In this document: positions 24,280 to 34,330 of the stretch, piece by piece
Position numbering within the stretch: position 1 is the first letter of the stretch
Layout of the letters: each line of letters opens with the position of its first letter
DNA from: Flavicella sp965243265
GTDB taxonomy: Bacteria > Bacteroidota > Bacteroidia > Flavobacteriales > Flavobacteriaceae
Assembly (NCBI GenBank): GCA_965243265.1
Contig: CBDEUL010000006.1
Span: forward strand, 248,001 to 312,000
Direction: 5' to 3'
Length of the DNA: 64,000 nucleotides
Notes under the pieces: model-generated
Seen by the model: the letters and a program-made list of their open reading frames with translations, nothing else
Database searches by the model: none
Told to the model about the DNA's origin: nothing
Made by a program: the position numbers and the translations under genes

Positions 24280-25746
24280 ATGGCAGAAAATATTGAGAAT
24301 CCTAATGAAGACCTTTCAGATCATAAAGAATTTGTAAAGCAAGACTTTAAAAGTTTCTTCGGAAGTATCAAAGCTTACTTAATTCAACTATTAGATATCC
24401 GTGAAGGAACTGATAGAAAAGAAACTATCGATAAGATTAAAGCAGGAATACCTGTAAAAAATCATACCGCTTGGATTTTAATATTCTCTATTTTTATTGC
24501 ATCTATCGGACTAAATACGAGTTCTCCTGCAGTAGTAATCGGAGCCATGCTTGTATCTCCTTTAATGGGACCTATTTTGGGTGTAGGACTCTCTATCGGA
24601 ATCAACGATATAGATACGCTTAGAAGGTCTCTAATTAACCTAGGAGTTATGATTGGACTGAGCTTAGTTACCTCTTTTATCTTTTTTAGCATTCCCTTAT
24701 TCCAAGATGCCACTCCTGAATTATTAGCAAGAACCAAACCCGATGTTAGAGATGTTCTTATAGCTATTGCTGGGGGACTCGCACTTATAGTTGCGCTAAG
24801 TAGACATAAAGAAATGACCAATACAATTGCAGGAATTGCAATTGCTACCGCCTTAATGCCTCCTTTATGTACTGCTGGTTATGGATTAGCCACCTGGAAT
24901 TTACATTATTTTGGAGGAGCTATGTTCCTCTTCACTATCAATGCCATTTTTATAGCATTGGCAACCTTTGTTATTGTAAAATTTTTACAATTCCCTATGG
25001 TTCGCTATATCAACTCTGTAAAAAGAAAACGTATTGCTCAACTAGCATCTACACTAGCTATCATTGTATTAGGTTTTAGTATTTACTTATTCTATGGTCT
25101 TTTTGAACAAAAGCAATACAATAGAAACGCCAAAAAATTTATTGCAGGGCTAAAAGAAAAAACAGAAGCAGGTATCATTAAAAATGAGGTAAATTTTGAT
25201 GAAAGAACCATCAAACTTGTTGTTCTAGGAAACAACCTTGAAAGAAAAGAACTGGAAGAATGGAAATTAAAATTACCTGAATATGGAATTGCCAATACCA
25301 AAATTGAAATTCATCAAGATGATAAATCTGCCAAATTACAAGATCAGATAGATATTATCAAAGACTCTTATATTAAAAACCAAGAACTGATTGCCGCTAA
25401 AGATGCCTCAATTGTTGAAAAAGAAAGCCTTATTAAGTCTTTAACTACTAGACTTGAAAACATTGAGAAAAATGAAATCCCTTTCCTTCAAATAAGCAAA
25501 GAGATAAAAATAAACCATCAAGATATCAATGAAATAAGCTTCTCTAACCTTATCAATACTGATTTTACAAAAATAGATACCGTTCCTGTATTTTATATAG
25601 AATGGTTACCCACAACAGAAAACATAGATGCTAAACAAAATCAAATAGAAAGCTGGTTAAAAACAAGGTTAAAATCAAACACCATTGAAGTTATCAATAC
25701 AACAACTATTTTAGAAGAAGAAACTAAAAAAGAAGCTGCTGAGTAA
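24280..25746 (+). CDS. DUF389 (TIGR00341-type) membrane protein
   Basis: A 488-aa protein. The membrane block (about 60-270) holds the DUF389 hallmark SSPAVVIGAMLVSPLMGPIL (about 80-99), then IAGIAIATALMPPLCTAGYG. The C-terminal ~200 residues are soluble with a coiled-coil region (about 365-395). The family is widespread and uncharacterised; it probably acts as a channel or transporter in the inner membrane. The stop codon TAATG overlaps the start of the phosphoesterase gene, showing translational coupling. Confidence 0.88.
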   Translation: MAENIENPNEDLSDHKEFVKQDFKSFFGSIKAYLIQLLDIREGTDRKETIDKIKAGIPVKNHTAWILIFSIFIASIGLNTSSPAVVIGAMLVSPLMGPILGVGLSIGINDIDTLRRSLINLGVMIGLSLVTSFIFFSIPLFQDATPELLARTKPDVRDVLIAIAGGLALIVALSRHKEMTNTIAGIAIATALMPPLCTAGYGLATWNLHYFGGAMFLFTINAIFIALATFVIVKFLQFPMVRYINSVKRKRIAQLASTLAIIVLGFSIYLFYGLFEQKQYNRNAKKFIAGLKEKTEAGIIKNEVNFDERTIKLVVLGNNLERKELEEWKLKLPEYGIANTKIEIHQDDKSAKLQDQIDIIKDSYIKNQELIAAKDASIVEKESLIKSLTTRLENIEKNEIPFLQISKEIKINHQDINEISFSNLINTDFTKIDTVPVFYIEWLPTTENIDAKQNQIESWLKTRLKSNTIEVINTTTILEEETKKEAAE

Positions 25747-26243
25747 TGAAAAAAATCTTACTGCTATCTGATACACATAGTTTTATTGACGAACAAATTT
25801 TTAAATATATAAAAAGCTCTGATGAAGTTTGGCATGCTGGTGACATTGGAGATATTTCTATAACCGATCAAATAAAAACTCTTAAACCACTCCGTGCAGT
25901 TTATGGTAATATTGACGATAAAACCATACGTTCAGAATTCCCTTTAGATTTAAAGTTTACGATTGAAAATGTTTCAGTTTGGATTACTCATATAGGAGGA
26001 TACCCCAATAAATACAACCCACGTATTAAAGAAGAAATTAGTAAAAACCCTCCTAAACTTTTTATAAGTGGACACTCACATATTTTAAAAGTTCAATACG
26101 ATCAAAAACTGAATTCGCTTCATATGAACCCTGGAGCAGCAGGGAAACATGGTTTCCATAAAGTAAGAACCATGCTACAGTTTGAAATAGACAACACTGA
26201 AATTAAAAACTTAGAAGTTATTGAGTTGGAGACAAGGAATTAA
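25746..26243 (+). CDS. YfcE/MJ0936-type metallophosphoesterase
   Basis: A 165-aa calcineurin-like phosphoesterase with all five metal motifs: SDTHS (8-12), HAGDIGD (about 31-37), GNIDD (about 55-59), HIGGYP and SGHSH (about 110-114). The small size fits the YfcE/MJ0936 group, cytosolic phosphodiesterases acting on model or unknown substrates. It overlaps the DUF389 gene by one base and ends the rightward run. No clear hairpin terminator lies in the 49 bp before the convergent T9SS gene. Confidence 0.9.
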   Translation: MKKILLLSDTHSFIDEQIFKYIKSSDEVWHAGDIGDISITDQIKTLKPLRAVYGNIDDKTIRSEFPLDLKFTIENVSVWITHIGGYPNKYNPRIKEEISKNPPKLFISGHSHILKVQYDQKLNSLHMNPGAAGKHGFHKVRTMLQFEIDNTEIKNLEVIELETRN

Positions 26244-26292
26244 CTTTTTTAAAACAAATTCCTCCTCTCTATTAAACTCTCAATACTAACTT

Positions 26293-27240
26293 TTACTCTA
26301 CAATTAGTTTACTTACATCTTTAAACCCTCTAGAATTTATGATTTCTAAAATGTAAATTCCTTTCTCTAAGGTACTCGTGTTTATTTCCAAATCCCCTTC
26401 TGATTTGTAAATAGCTACAGTTCCTCCATGCATAGCTAATAACTTAATAGTAATTGATTCATTACTTTCTACAAATAATTGATCTTTTACAGGGTTTGGA
26501 TATACTCGTACGTTTTCTAAATTGTGTTTTTCTATTCCCAAAAAAGGAACCTCATCACAATCACTAGACTCATTATCATTTCCATAACAAAACAATACTG
26601 GACAATAACTAGTGACTCCCAATAAGTACCTACAAGATAGGTCAGGTATCAACCCTTCGCTAAGATCTCCTATCCCTTCTGCATATTCGAATCCTTCCCA
26701 TTTAAAATGCTTTTTGTTATCTACAATACTTATCTCCAATTCTACATCTCTCCCACCAGCAAAATATGAGTTTTCCATTACATTTTGTTCACTTGTTAAG
26801 CTAAAGTCAAACAATAAATATTCATGGTATACCTCTTCTCCTAAAAGATCTACTGGTGTCCATATATACACTTTTCTTTCACTTATATCCTCTGAAATAA
26901 AATCCTTTGAATAATGAAAGTCATTTTCCGAAAAATAAAGCCCTTCTTCCCAGCACCTATGGCGATCTTCTTCTATAACAAAAGACACACCTTCTGGATA
27001 AGAGCTTTTAGCATCGTAAATTTTAATTTTGTTGTATACTCTATTATTTATCAAAGTATCCTTATCAATGGCATACCTTCTATGACCAACCAGATTAGAA
27101 CACATAATCGAGAACTGATTCCCATAAGTCCTAGAATCCCAGAAAGAGCCTGGCTTTATCAATGGATCATACGAAGTTTCTTGGGAAAACAAAGTATTTA
27201 TAAATAACAATAGTAAAATGGAGAGTAATGTTTTTTTCAT
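26293..27240 (-). CDS. secreted protein with type IX secretion sorting domain
   Basis: A 315-aa secreted protein: signal peptide (about 1-20, ending FSQ), a ~220-aa domain with no family I recognise, a Cys-containing spacer (FCYGNDNESSDCDEVP), then a T9SS type A C-terminal domain (about 240-315: VRVYPNPVKDQLFVES, then LEKGIYILEI, then KLIVE). The sorting domain means export across the outer membrane by the type IX system and cell-surface release or anchoring. It is a single gene, opposite in direction to the run before it. Confidence 0.88.
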   Translation of the reverse strand: MKKTLLSILLLLFINTLFSQETSYDPLIKPGSFWDSRTYGNQFSIMCSNLVGHRRYAIDKDTLINNRVYNKIKIYDAKSSYPEGVSFVIEEDRHRCWEEGLYFSENDFHYSKDFISEDISERKVYIWTPVDLLGEEVYHEYLLFDFSLTSEQNVMENSYFAGGRDVELEISIVDNKKHFKWEGFEYAEGIGDLSEGLIPDLSCRYLLGVTSYCPVLFCYGNDNESSDCDEVPFLGIEKHNLENVRVYPNPVKDQLFVESNESITIKLLAMHGGTVAIYKSEGDLEINTSTLEKGIYILEIINSRGFKDVSKLIVE

Positions 27241-27287
27241 AGCTGTATCTTTTTCAATTCAAAAATACCAAAAAACATCTATTAAGC

Positions 27288-29354
27288 CTATAGTATTCGA
27301 TGTAACTTTTCAAAAAGCTTCTTTTTTAACCCCGTATAGTCTACTACCATTTCAAGTACTGATTGCCTATTTTCTTCTGAAGAAACTTCTTGAATAAGCT
27401 CTGCTATTTTACGTTCTATTAAAACCCTTCGTAAATTTAAAATAGCATCTGTTACCAATTTAGGCAATACCTCATCTTTGGCTGTAACATAAATTTCTTT
27501 GGTTTCCCAATTACTCAAAATATGTTTTTCATCATCCATCAAAATATCGGTTACTACTTGTGATATTTCTCTATCTGAATTACTCGTCAATTCTTCAATA
27601 GAAATCTCTTCCTCTTGATTCAACTTTTCTATTATCTGTAAATAAATTTTCTTAAAAACAGGATTGCTAAATTCAATCTCATCGTCTTGCAATTGTAAAT
27701 ACAATTCTTGAGATACAATGGCTGTATATTCGTCCTTTACCATTTTTACAACCCCAAATTCATTTACTTCTTCTAACCAATCTACAAAATCGACCTCTTT
27801 ATTTCCGTATAAGAGTAAAATTTTAATAATCTCTTTTTCAAAAAGCTCTAATGAATTGATTGCTGTTGATTGCTGTGTATTAGCAGCTGTTCCTGAAGAT
27901 TGTTGCTCTGCAATCATCATTTGAAAATAAGCATCTTCATCTTTTTTAGAGCTTCCTCCTGAAGAACTCTTTGCTGAGTCTGGCAAACGTTGTTGTTGAC
28001 GTTCTTTTTGTTTTTGTTCTTGCTGGGCTTTTTGATAAGCTTCTCGCTCGTTTTTCTTACCTATCTGCGCCAACTCATTGAACAAAACCGTTTCAGAAAT
28101 CTCCATTATTCTAGAACATTCCTGCACATATACTTCTCTCTGAATATTATCTGGAATCTTAGAGATACTCGTTACAATATCTCTAATCAATCCTGCTTTT
28201 TTTACAGGATCATTCTGAGCTTCTTCCATCAACAAAGAAACCTTAAAATTGATAAAATCTTGAGCGTTTTTATCTAAGTATTCTTTTAATTCATCTGTAG
28301 ATACTTTTTTAGAAAAACTATCTGGATCATCTCCTTCTGGAAAGATAAGAACCTTCACATTCATTCCTTGTTCCAAAATCAAATCTATACCTCTTAAAGA
28401 AGCTCTTATACCTGCCGCATCTCCATCAAACAAAACCGTTATATTAGGTGTCAACCTCCTTACCAAACGTATTTGATCTGGTGTTAACGCAGTACCTGAA
28501 GATGCCACCACATTTTGAACTCCAGCTTGATGCATAGAAATAACATCTGTATACCCTTCTACTAAATAACAGCAATCTTCTTTTGAAATGGCTTGTTTAG
28601 CATGATAGATCCCATACAATACTTTACTCTTATGGTAGATATCACTTTCAGGTGAATTTAAGTATTTTGCAGCTTTTTTATCCGTTTTTAAAATACGACC
28701 TCCAAACCCTAAAACACGTCCACTCATACTCTGTATAGGGAAAAGCACACGTCCCTTAAATCGATCAAACTGCTTGTTATTATCCTTTACAATGGTAAGC
28801 CCCGTTTTTTCTAAATATTTTAAATCATACCCTTTACGAATAGCTGTATCTGTAAAGCCAGACCATTCGTCTAGATTGTATCCTAAACTAAATTTTGCAA
28901 TCGTTTCATCTGTAAAACCACGTTCTTTAAAATAAGACAATCCAATAGCCTTACCTTTTGAATGGTTTAACAAAACATCATGGTAATAATCTTTGGCAAA
29001 ATTAGAAACTAAATACATACTTTCCCTTTCATCTGCCGCTTCCTTTTGCTTATCTGTCTGCTCCGTTTCTTCTATTTCAACATTGTACTTTTTTGCCAAA
29101 TAACGAATGGCTTCTGGATAAGAAAAATGCTCATGCTCCATTAAAAATGTAACTGAATTCCCTCCCTTCCCTGTACTAAAATCTTTCCAAATCTGTTTTA
29201 CTGGTGACACCATAAAGGATGGTGACTTTTCATCTGTAAACGGACTCAACCCTTTGAAATTACTTCCTGCTTTTTTCAGTGTCACAAATTCACCTATAAC
29301 CTCCTCTACACGGGCAGTTTCAAAAACACGATCAATGGTTGCTCTAGATATCAT
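27288..29354 (-). CDS. dnaG: DNA primase DnaG lacking zinc ligands
   Basis: A 688-aa primase laying RNA primers at the fork. N-terminal zinc-ribbon region (about 1-100), RNA polymerase/TOPRIM core (about 120-350, with YLVEGYTDVISMHQAG and VLFDGDAAGIRAS), then a DnaB-interacting C-terminal part with a Gln/Ser-rich spacer (about 430-490). In the ribbon the scaffold GL-PF-DEKSPSF...DF-TGKGG is intact, but the four metal ligands are Ser37, Thr40, Asp58 and Thr61 in place of Cys/His, so zinc is unlikely to bind. As I recall this is shared by other Flavobacteriia, so it is probably a lineage trait. Confidence 0.95.
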   Translation of the reverse strand: MISRATIDRVFETARVEEVIGEFVTLKKAGSNFKGLSPFTDEKSPSFMVSPVKQIWKDFSTGKGGNSVTFLMEHEHFSYPEAIRYLAKKYNVEIEETEQTDKQKEAADERESMYLVSNFAKDYYHDVLLNHSKGKAIGLSYFKERGFTDETIAKFSLGYNLDEWSGFTDTAIRKGYDLKYLEKTGLTIVKDNNKQFDRFKGRVLFPIQSMSGRVLGFGGRILKTDKKAAKYLNSPESDIYHKSKVLYGIYHAKQAISKEDCCYLVEGYTDVISMHQAGVQNVVASSGTALTPDQIRLVRRLTPNITVLFDGDAAGIRASLRGIDLILEQGMNVKVLIFPEGDDPDSFSKKVSTDELKEYLDKNAQDFINFKVSLLMEEAQNDPVKKAGLIRDIVTSISKIPDNIQREVYVQECSRIMEISETVLFNELAQIGKKNEREAYQKAQQEQKQKERQQQRLPDSAKSSSGGSSKKDEDAYFQMMIAEQQSSGTAANTQQSTAINSLELFEKEIIKILLLYGNKEVDFVDWLEEVNEFGVVKMVKDEYTAIVSQELYLQLQDDEIEFSNPVFKKIYLQIIEKLNQEEEISIEELTSNSDREISQVVTDILMDDEKHILSNWETKEIYVTAKDEVLPKLVTDAILNLRRVLIERKIAELIQEVSSEENRQSVLEMVVDYTGLKKKLFEKLHRIL

Positions 29355-29468
29355 TTAGTCAAAAATTAGGAAACAAAAATACTTAAGTTCTATGAGATTC
29401 ATATAAGTTTTTTTTTAGAGATGCTTTACCTTCTTTAAATTTAAATATCTTTATCAAAAAAAACACTC

Positions 29469-30026
29469 ATGAAAAAACATATCCTCTCAATAATTATAAC
29501 TCTCGTTTCTCTTAATAGTTACGCCCAGAATGACATTTCTAATTCTTTAGAAAAAATTTCTAGGAATGAAATAAAAATAAATACACTTACCCTAATTGTT
29601 ATGGGAGCAGTTGATCTAACCTATGAAAGAATTCTAAACGAAGAGTCTTCAATAGGTATTTCTACTTATTTTGCTGGAATTTCTGATGAAGACACAAAGT
29701 CATATCGAAAATATTCTTTCACTCCTTACTACAGAAATTATTTTTCAAACAAAAATAATGAAGGTTTTTTTATAGAAGCTTTTGGTATGTTATATCAAAG
29801 AGAGATCATTGAAGAGACTTATAACTACGAAATATCCGCAGATGAAATAACCAATAGGTATGATGTAAACGGATTTGCCTTAGGAATAGCTGCTGGTAAA
29901 AAATGGGCTACTAAAAAAGGTTTTATCGCAGAGTTTAGTCTTGGTATTGGGCGGGTTGTTTTTAACTCTGATAAGGATACAAATATTGTTGGACGTGGTA
30001 GTCTAAGCATTGGTAAGAGGTTTTAA
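29469..30026 (+). CDS. predicted outer-membrane protein, unknown function
   Basis: A 185-aa protein with a signal peptide (about 1-19, ending SYAQ) and alternating strand pattern (VDLTYERILNEESSIGISTY, SFTPYYRNYFSN, FIAEFSLGIGRVVF) ending GRGSLSIGKRF, as in DUF3575-like or autotransporter-like small barrels. Many Flavobacteriia carry such proteins without a known role. It ends at a long hairpin terminator shared with clpX. Confidence 0.7.
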   Translation: MKKHILSIIITLVSLNSYAQNDISNSLEKISRNEIKINTLTLIVMGAVDLTYERILNEESSIGISTYFAGISDEDTKSYRKYSFTPYYRNYFSNKNNEGFFIEAFGMLYQREIIEETYNYEISADEITNRYDVNGFALGIAAGKKWATKKGFIAEFSLGIGRVVFNSDKDTNIVGRGSLSIGKRF

Positions 30027-30057
30027 CTTTTAGCTCTCAAAATAATTTACAAAAAAC

Positions 30058-30093
30058 AAAAGCCTCACAAATATGAATATTTGTGAGGCTTTT
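30058..30093. terminator. bidirectional intrinsic terminator
   Basis: AAAAGCCTCACAAATAT-GA-ATATTTGTGAGGCTTTT, a 17-bp perfect stem with A and T flanks between convergent genes (outer-membrane protein and clpX). Confidence 0.9.
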
Positions 30094-30114
30094 AAATTAT
30101 TACTTTAAACAAGT

Positions 30115-31353
30115 TTAAGAGGCTGCTCTTATCTTTCTAAGAGTTGAATTACTCAACTTATTTTTTGCATATTCTCTAGACAAATTAAACTCTTTTTCTT
30201 CAGAGCTCGGCAATTCAAACATAGCATCTGTTAAAATTGCTTCACATAGAGATCGTAACCCCCTTGCTCCCAATTTATATTCTAAAGCCTTTTCTACAAT
30301 ATAATCTAAAGCACTTTCTTCTATTGTAAAGGCTACATCATCCATTTCAAACAGTTTTGTATACTGCTTCACTAAAGAATTTTTAGGCTCTGTTAAAATA
30401 GATCGCAATGTAGCTGCATCCAAAGGATTCATATAACTTAATACAGGTAAACGTCCTATAATTTCTGGAATCAACCCAAACGTTTTTAAATCGCTAGGAA
30501 TAACATATTGTAACAAGTTACTTTCGTCAATCTTATCTTCAGACATTGCTGCTGAATATCCTACAGATTGTCTGTTCAATCGTGTACTAATATTTCTCTC
30601 TATTCCTGCAAAAGCTCCTCCTGCTATAAATAATATATTCTTTGTATTTACTTCAACAAATTTTTGTTCTGGATGCTTTCTTCCTCCTTTAGGAGCTACG
30701 TTTACTACCGTACCTTCTAATAGCTTTAACAGGGCTTGTTGTACTCCTTCTCCAGAAACATCTCTTGTAATAGACGGGTTATCTCCTTTACGAGCTATTT
30801 TGTCTATTTCATCTATAAACACAATCCCTTTTTCTGCTTTTTCTACATCGTAATCTGCTGCTTGCAATAAACGACTTAAAATACTTTCTACATCTTCCCC
30901 TACGTATCCTGCTTGTGTCAATACAGTTGCATCTACAATAGAAAAAGGTACGTTTAGCATTCTTGCAATTGTTTTAGCAATTAAGGTTTTTCCTGTTCCG
31001 GTTTCACCTACTAAAATCATATTACTCTTTTCTATTTCAACCTCTTCAGATTCACTCTTTGGTTGCAACAATCTTTTATAATGATTGTAAACAGCTACTG
31101 CCATTGTTTTTTTAGTCTGATCTTGACCAATAACATACTGTTCTAAAAATTCTTTGATTTCTTTTGGTTTCTTTACCTCCAAATCTGCTACTGAAGAACT
31201 TCCTTCGGTAGCAATAACTTCTTCTAAAACAATTCCATGAGCTTGTTCAATACACTTATCACATATATGAGCATCCTTTCCTGCAATTAATAGATCCGTC
31301 TCTATTTTCTTTCGTCCACAAAATGAACATTCTAATGTTTCTTCTTTCGGCAT
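30115..31353 (-). CDS. clpX: ATP-dependent Clp protease ATP-binding subunit ClpX
   Basis: A 412-aa AAA+ unfoldase of normal length. It has the N-terminal zinc-binding domain (Cys9, Cys12, Cys31, Cys34), Walker A GETGTGKT (116-123), Walker B VFIDEID, the GYVGED pore-loop 1, and the ClpP-contacting loop with IGR (PEIIGRLP). It unfolds tagged substrates and feeds ClpP. It lies 51 bp downstream of clpP on the same strand and ends at a bidirectional terminator. Confidence 0.98.
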   Translation of the reverse strand: MPKEETLECSFCGRKKIETDLLIAGKDAHICDKCIEQAHGIVLEEVIATEGSSSVADLEVKKPKEIKEFLEQYVIGQDQTKKTMAVAVYNHYKRLLQPKSESEEVEIEKSNMILVGETGTGKTLIAKTIARMLNVPFSIVDATVLTQAGYVGEDVESILSRLLQAADYDVEKAEKGIVFIDEIDKIARKGDNPSITRDVSGEGVQQALLKLLEGTVVNVAPKGGRKHPEQKFVEVNTKNILFIAGGAFAGIERNISTRLNRQSVGYSAAMSEDKIDESNLLQYVIPSDLKTFGLIPEIIGRLPVLSYMNPLDAATLRSILTEPKNSLVKQYTKLFEMDDVAFTIEESALDYIVEKALEYKLGARGLRSLCEAILTDAMFELPSSEEKEFNLSREYAKNKLSNSTLRKIRAAS

Positions 31354-31404
31354 TTAATTCTCTTTTTCTATTTTTTTAAGCATCTATGCTAAACAGCAAA
31401 ACTC

Positions 31405-32067
31405 TTATTTGTTTCTTGATAAAATTTCATCAACCATCCCGTATGCTTTTGCTTCTTCGGCTTTCATCCAGTAATCACGATCAGAATCATTGTGTACTTT
31501 TTCAATAGTTTGACCTGAATGGTTTGATATAATTTGGTATAATTCGTCTTTTAATTTTAGAATTTCTCTTGCAGTAATTTCAATATCACTTGCTTGTCCT
31601 TGTGCTCCTCCTAAAGGTTGGTGAATCATAATTCTTGAATGTGGCAATGCTGATCTTTTTCCTTTTTCTCCAGCACACATTAAAACGGCTCCCATAGAGG
31701 CTGCCATTCCTGTACAAATAGTTGCTACATCTGGTTTTATAAACTGCATCGTATCATAAATCCCTAAACCTGCATATACTCCTCCTCCTGGAGAATTGAT
31801 ATAAATAGAAATATCTTTTGACGGGTCTACACTTTCCAAAAACAACAATTGTGCTTGAATAATGTTAGCTACTTGATCATTAATTCCTGTTCCCAAAAAG
31901 ATAATTCTATCCATCATTAAACGAGAAAAAACATCCATTTGAGTAATATTCATTTGGCGTTCTTCCATGATGTAAGGGGTTACAGAACTTCTAATTTTAT
32001 CATAATGCATACTGCTAATTCCATGATGCTTTGTAGCATATTTTTCAAATTCTTTTCCGTAATCCAT
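31405..32067 (-). CDS. clpP: ATP-dependent Clp protease proteolytic subunit
   Basis: A 220-aa serine peptidase forming the ClpP barrel. Catalytic Ser124 is in GMAASMGA and His149 in RIMIHQPLGG; the INSPGGGVYAG turn precedes them. The N-terminal ~30-residue extension is longer than in the E. coli mature enzyme and may be removed as a propeptide. clpX follows 51 bp downstream. Trigger factor, usually next to clpP, is here separated from it by two opposite-strand genes. Confidence 0.98.
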   Translation of the reverse strand: MDYGKEFEKYATKHHGISSMHYDKIRSSVTPYIMEERQMNITQMDVFSRLMMDRIIFLGTGINDQVANIIQAQLLFLESVDPSKDISIYINSPGGGVYAGLGIYDTMQFIKPDVATICTGMAASMGAVLMCAGEKGKRSALPHSRIMIHQPLGGAQGQASDIEITAREILKLKDELYQIISNHSGQTIEKVHNDSDRDYWMKAEEAKAYGMVDEILSRNK

Positions 32068-32287
32068 TCTGTATTTATTTTTAAATTAAAGGTTGTAAAG
32101 ATAACAACATATTACCGAATTTCAACTATTCAAACCGATTCTAAACATCTCTTCTGAAATTATTTTTAAATGTTAAATCTTCTTTAAAGTTTGTTTCAAC
32201 AGCTTCAGATGTCATAATTTGATAATATTTAATTAAATTTACATTCCATAATATATGAACTTTAATTCATAACCAAAGATATTTTTA

Positions 32288-32905
32288 ATGAAGCTAGCCC
32301 CTTTTTTCACATACTTAATTGTATGCTCTTTATTTGTAAACCACCTTGCTATAAGTGCACAGACAAAGAAACAAAAACTTGAAAACCCTTTTACCACTGA
32401 AGGAAGTCTTAATAGTAGGTTTGAATATTTAGAAAAAACTTCTACTACATACCAAGAATATAAAGTAATAAAAAAAGAGAGTTTTAGCACTTTAAAAGAA
32501 AATGTAAATGACTCTATTTCTAAACTTACTTCCAAAATACAATCGTTAGAAAATCAAATAACTCTTAACAATTCTAACAATACTAATTTAGTTAGCTCTT
32601 TAGAGAATTATAAAATAGATTTAGAAGAAGCTTTAAAGGAGAAAGATTCAATTTCAATATTCGGACTTAGCTTATATAAAAAGAACTACAATTTAATAGC
32701 GTTACTTACTTTAGTCTTATTACTTACTTTGTGTGGTTATTTTCTTTATAAATTTCAAGATAGCAACATTCTTACAAAACAAGCACAAAAAGCCTTGGAA
32801 GAAAGTCAAAATGAATTAGAAACACAACAAAAAAAGGCACTTGCTACTCAACAACAGCTAAGTAGAAAACTACAAGATGAAATTATTAAGAACCGAAAAG
32901 AGTAA
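32288..32905 (+). CDS. membrane-anchored coiled-coil protein, unknown function
   Basis: A 205-aa protein. It has an N-terminal signal peptide or anchor (about 5-24), a long heptad-rich region (about 60-120: SISKLTSKIQSLENQITLNN), one membrane helix (about 133-152, YNLIALLTLVLLLTLCGYFL), then a second coiled coil rich in Gln/Lys (about 160-205). I do not recognise the family; similar proteins are seen near clpP in Flavobacteriia, which I state from memory. It is 74 bp upstream of the DEAD-box helicase gene, in the same direction. Confidence 0.7.
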   Translation: MKLAPFFTYLIVCSLFVNHLAISAQTKKQKLENPFTTEGSLNSRFEYLEKTSTTYQEYKVIKKESFSTLKENVNDSISKLTSKIQSLENQITLNNSNNTNLVSSLENYKIDLEEALKEKDSISIFGLSLYKKNYNLIALLTLVLLLTLCGYFLYKFQDSNILTKQAQKALEESQNELETQQKKALATQQQLSRKLQDEIIKNRKE

Positions 32906-32946
32906 GAATTCTTAATCATTAACTCCTTAATCTAAATTCTTAAGAG

Positions 32947-32954
32947 TACCTTTG
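32947..32954 (+). promoter_or_regulatory. -7 box upstream of the DEAD-box helicase
   Basis: TACCTTTG matches TAnnTTTG, 25 bp before the chosen ATG. No well-spaced TTG was found upstream, so this is a weaker call. Confidence 0.4.
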
Positions 32955-32978
32955 TTGTCTAATTTTTATCAACTACAA

Positions 32979-34322
32979 ATGAAGTTCTCTGAATTAAATT
33001 TAAATACTCCTTTGCTAAATGCCCTTGATGAACTAGGGTATGATTTTGCAACCCCTATTCAGGAAAAAGCTTTCCCTGCAATTATGTCTGGAAGGGATAT
33101 TGTTGGAATTGCACAAACGGGTACAGGTAAAACATTTGCTTATTTATTACCTCTTTTAAAGCTTTTAAAATATTCAGAGCAAAAACACCCCAGAGTTTTA
33201 ATTGTTGTTCCCACCAGAGAGCTTGTTCTACAAGTAGTAAAAGCACTACAAGAACTAACTCCATATATAAATACCCGAATAGGAGGTGTATATGGGGGTG
33301 CTAATATCAATACACAAAAACAACTAATTTTTGAAGGTCTTGATATACTTGTATCTACTCCTGGTAGATTGATAGATCTTGGAGCCAGTAAAGTTTTAAA
33401 TCTAAAAAAGATTCAAAAATTGGTTTTAGATGAAGTTGATGAAATATTGAACCTAGGTTTTAGACATCAACTAGTTACAGTTTTAGACATGTTGCCTGAA
33501 AAAAAACAAAGCGTTTTATTTTCTGCTACCATGACGGAAGATGTAGAAAACATTATTCAAACATTTTTTAAATCTCCTGATTTTATTGAAATAGAAAAAT
33601 CAGGAACTCCACTTGATAAAATAGACCAGGAACTGTTTCATGTTCCTAATTTTTACACAAAAATCAACCTTCTTACCTCTCTATTACAAGATAAAGAGAC
33701 TTATAGTAGAACCGTTGTTTTTGTGAAAAACAAAAGAGTCGCTGATAAATTATACAACGAATTAGAAGCTCAAGGAAATCACAAAGATATTTCTATTATA
33801 CACTCTAACAAATCTCAAAATTATCGTTTACAAGCTATCAAAGGGTTTCAGGAAGGACTCCATAGAGTTTTAATTGCTACAGATGTTTTGGCCAGAGGTA
33901 TCGATATTTCTGAAATTACACATGTTATAAATTTTGACATTCCTAAAGACGCTGAAAATTATATCCATAGAATTGGTAGAACAGGTAGAGCTGAAAAAAA
34001 TGGAAATGCTTTAACTTTTGTTGTTAATGAAAATGAAGAGGAACAAACCATTTTAACTTCTATAGAGGAATTGATGGGTATGAAAATACCTGTTCTAGAT
34101 TTCCCTACAGAGGTTACTATTTCTTCAAAATTAACAGAAGACGAAATTCCTAAAGAAGTCATAAAGCCTTATCAAAAAAAGCGCTCTAAAGAATTTGCTC
34201 CTGGACCTGCTTTTCACGAAAAAAAGGACAAAAACAAAAAAACAAACCAAGGAGGTTCTTACAGACGTGAACTTGCCAAAAAATATAAAAAACCCAAAAC
34301 TAGAGGTCAGAAAAGAAAATAA
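32979..34322 (+). CDS. DEAD-box ATP-dependent RNA helicase
   Basis: A 447-aa RhlE-like DEAD-box helicase from ATG 32979; an earlier TTG adds nine residues that overlap the -7 box. Motifs in order: Q motif TPIQEKAFPAIM, Walker A AQTGTGKT, PTRELVLQ, TPGRL, DEVDEILN at motif II (DEVD instead of DEAD), SAT, ARGIDI and HRIGRTGR. The C-terminal ~75 residues are basic and disordered (KKRSKEFAPGPAFHEKK, RRELAKKYKKPKTRGQKRK), a likely RNA-binding tail. It should act in ribosome assembly or cold RNA remodelling. It sits between tig and clpP on the opposite strand. Confidence 0.93.
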   Translation: MKFSELNLNTPLLNALDELGYDFATPIQEKAFPAIMSGRDIVGIAQTGTGKTFAYLLPLLKLLKYSEQKHPRVLIVVPTRELVLQVVKALQELTPYINTRIGGVYGGANINTQKQLIFEGLDILVSTPGRLIDLGASKVLNLKKIQKLVLDEVDEILNLGFRHQLVTVLDMLPEKKQSVLFSATMTEDVENIIQTFFKSPDFIEIEKSGTPLDKIDQELFHVPNFYTKINLLTSLLQDKETYSRTVVFVKNKRVADKLYNELEAQGNHKDISIIHSNKSQNYRLQAIKGFQEGLHRVLIATDVLARGIDISEITHVINFDIPKDAENYIHRIGRTGRAEKNGNALTFVVNENEEEQTILTSIEELMGMKIPVLDFPTEVTISSKLTEDEIPKEVIKPYQKKRSKEFAPGPAFHEKKDKNKKTNQGGSYRRELAKKYKKPKTRGQKRK

Positions 34323-34330
34323 CACACACA

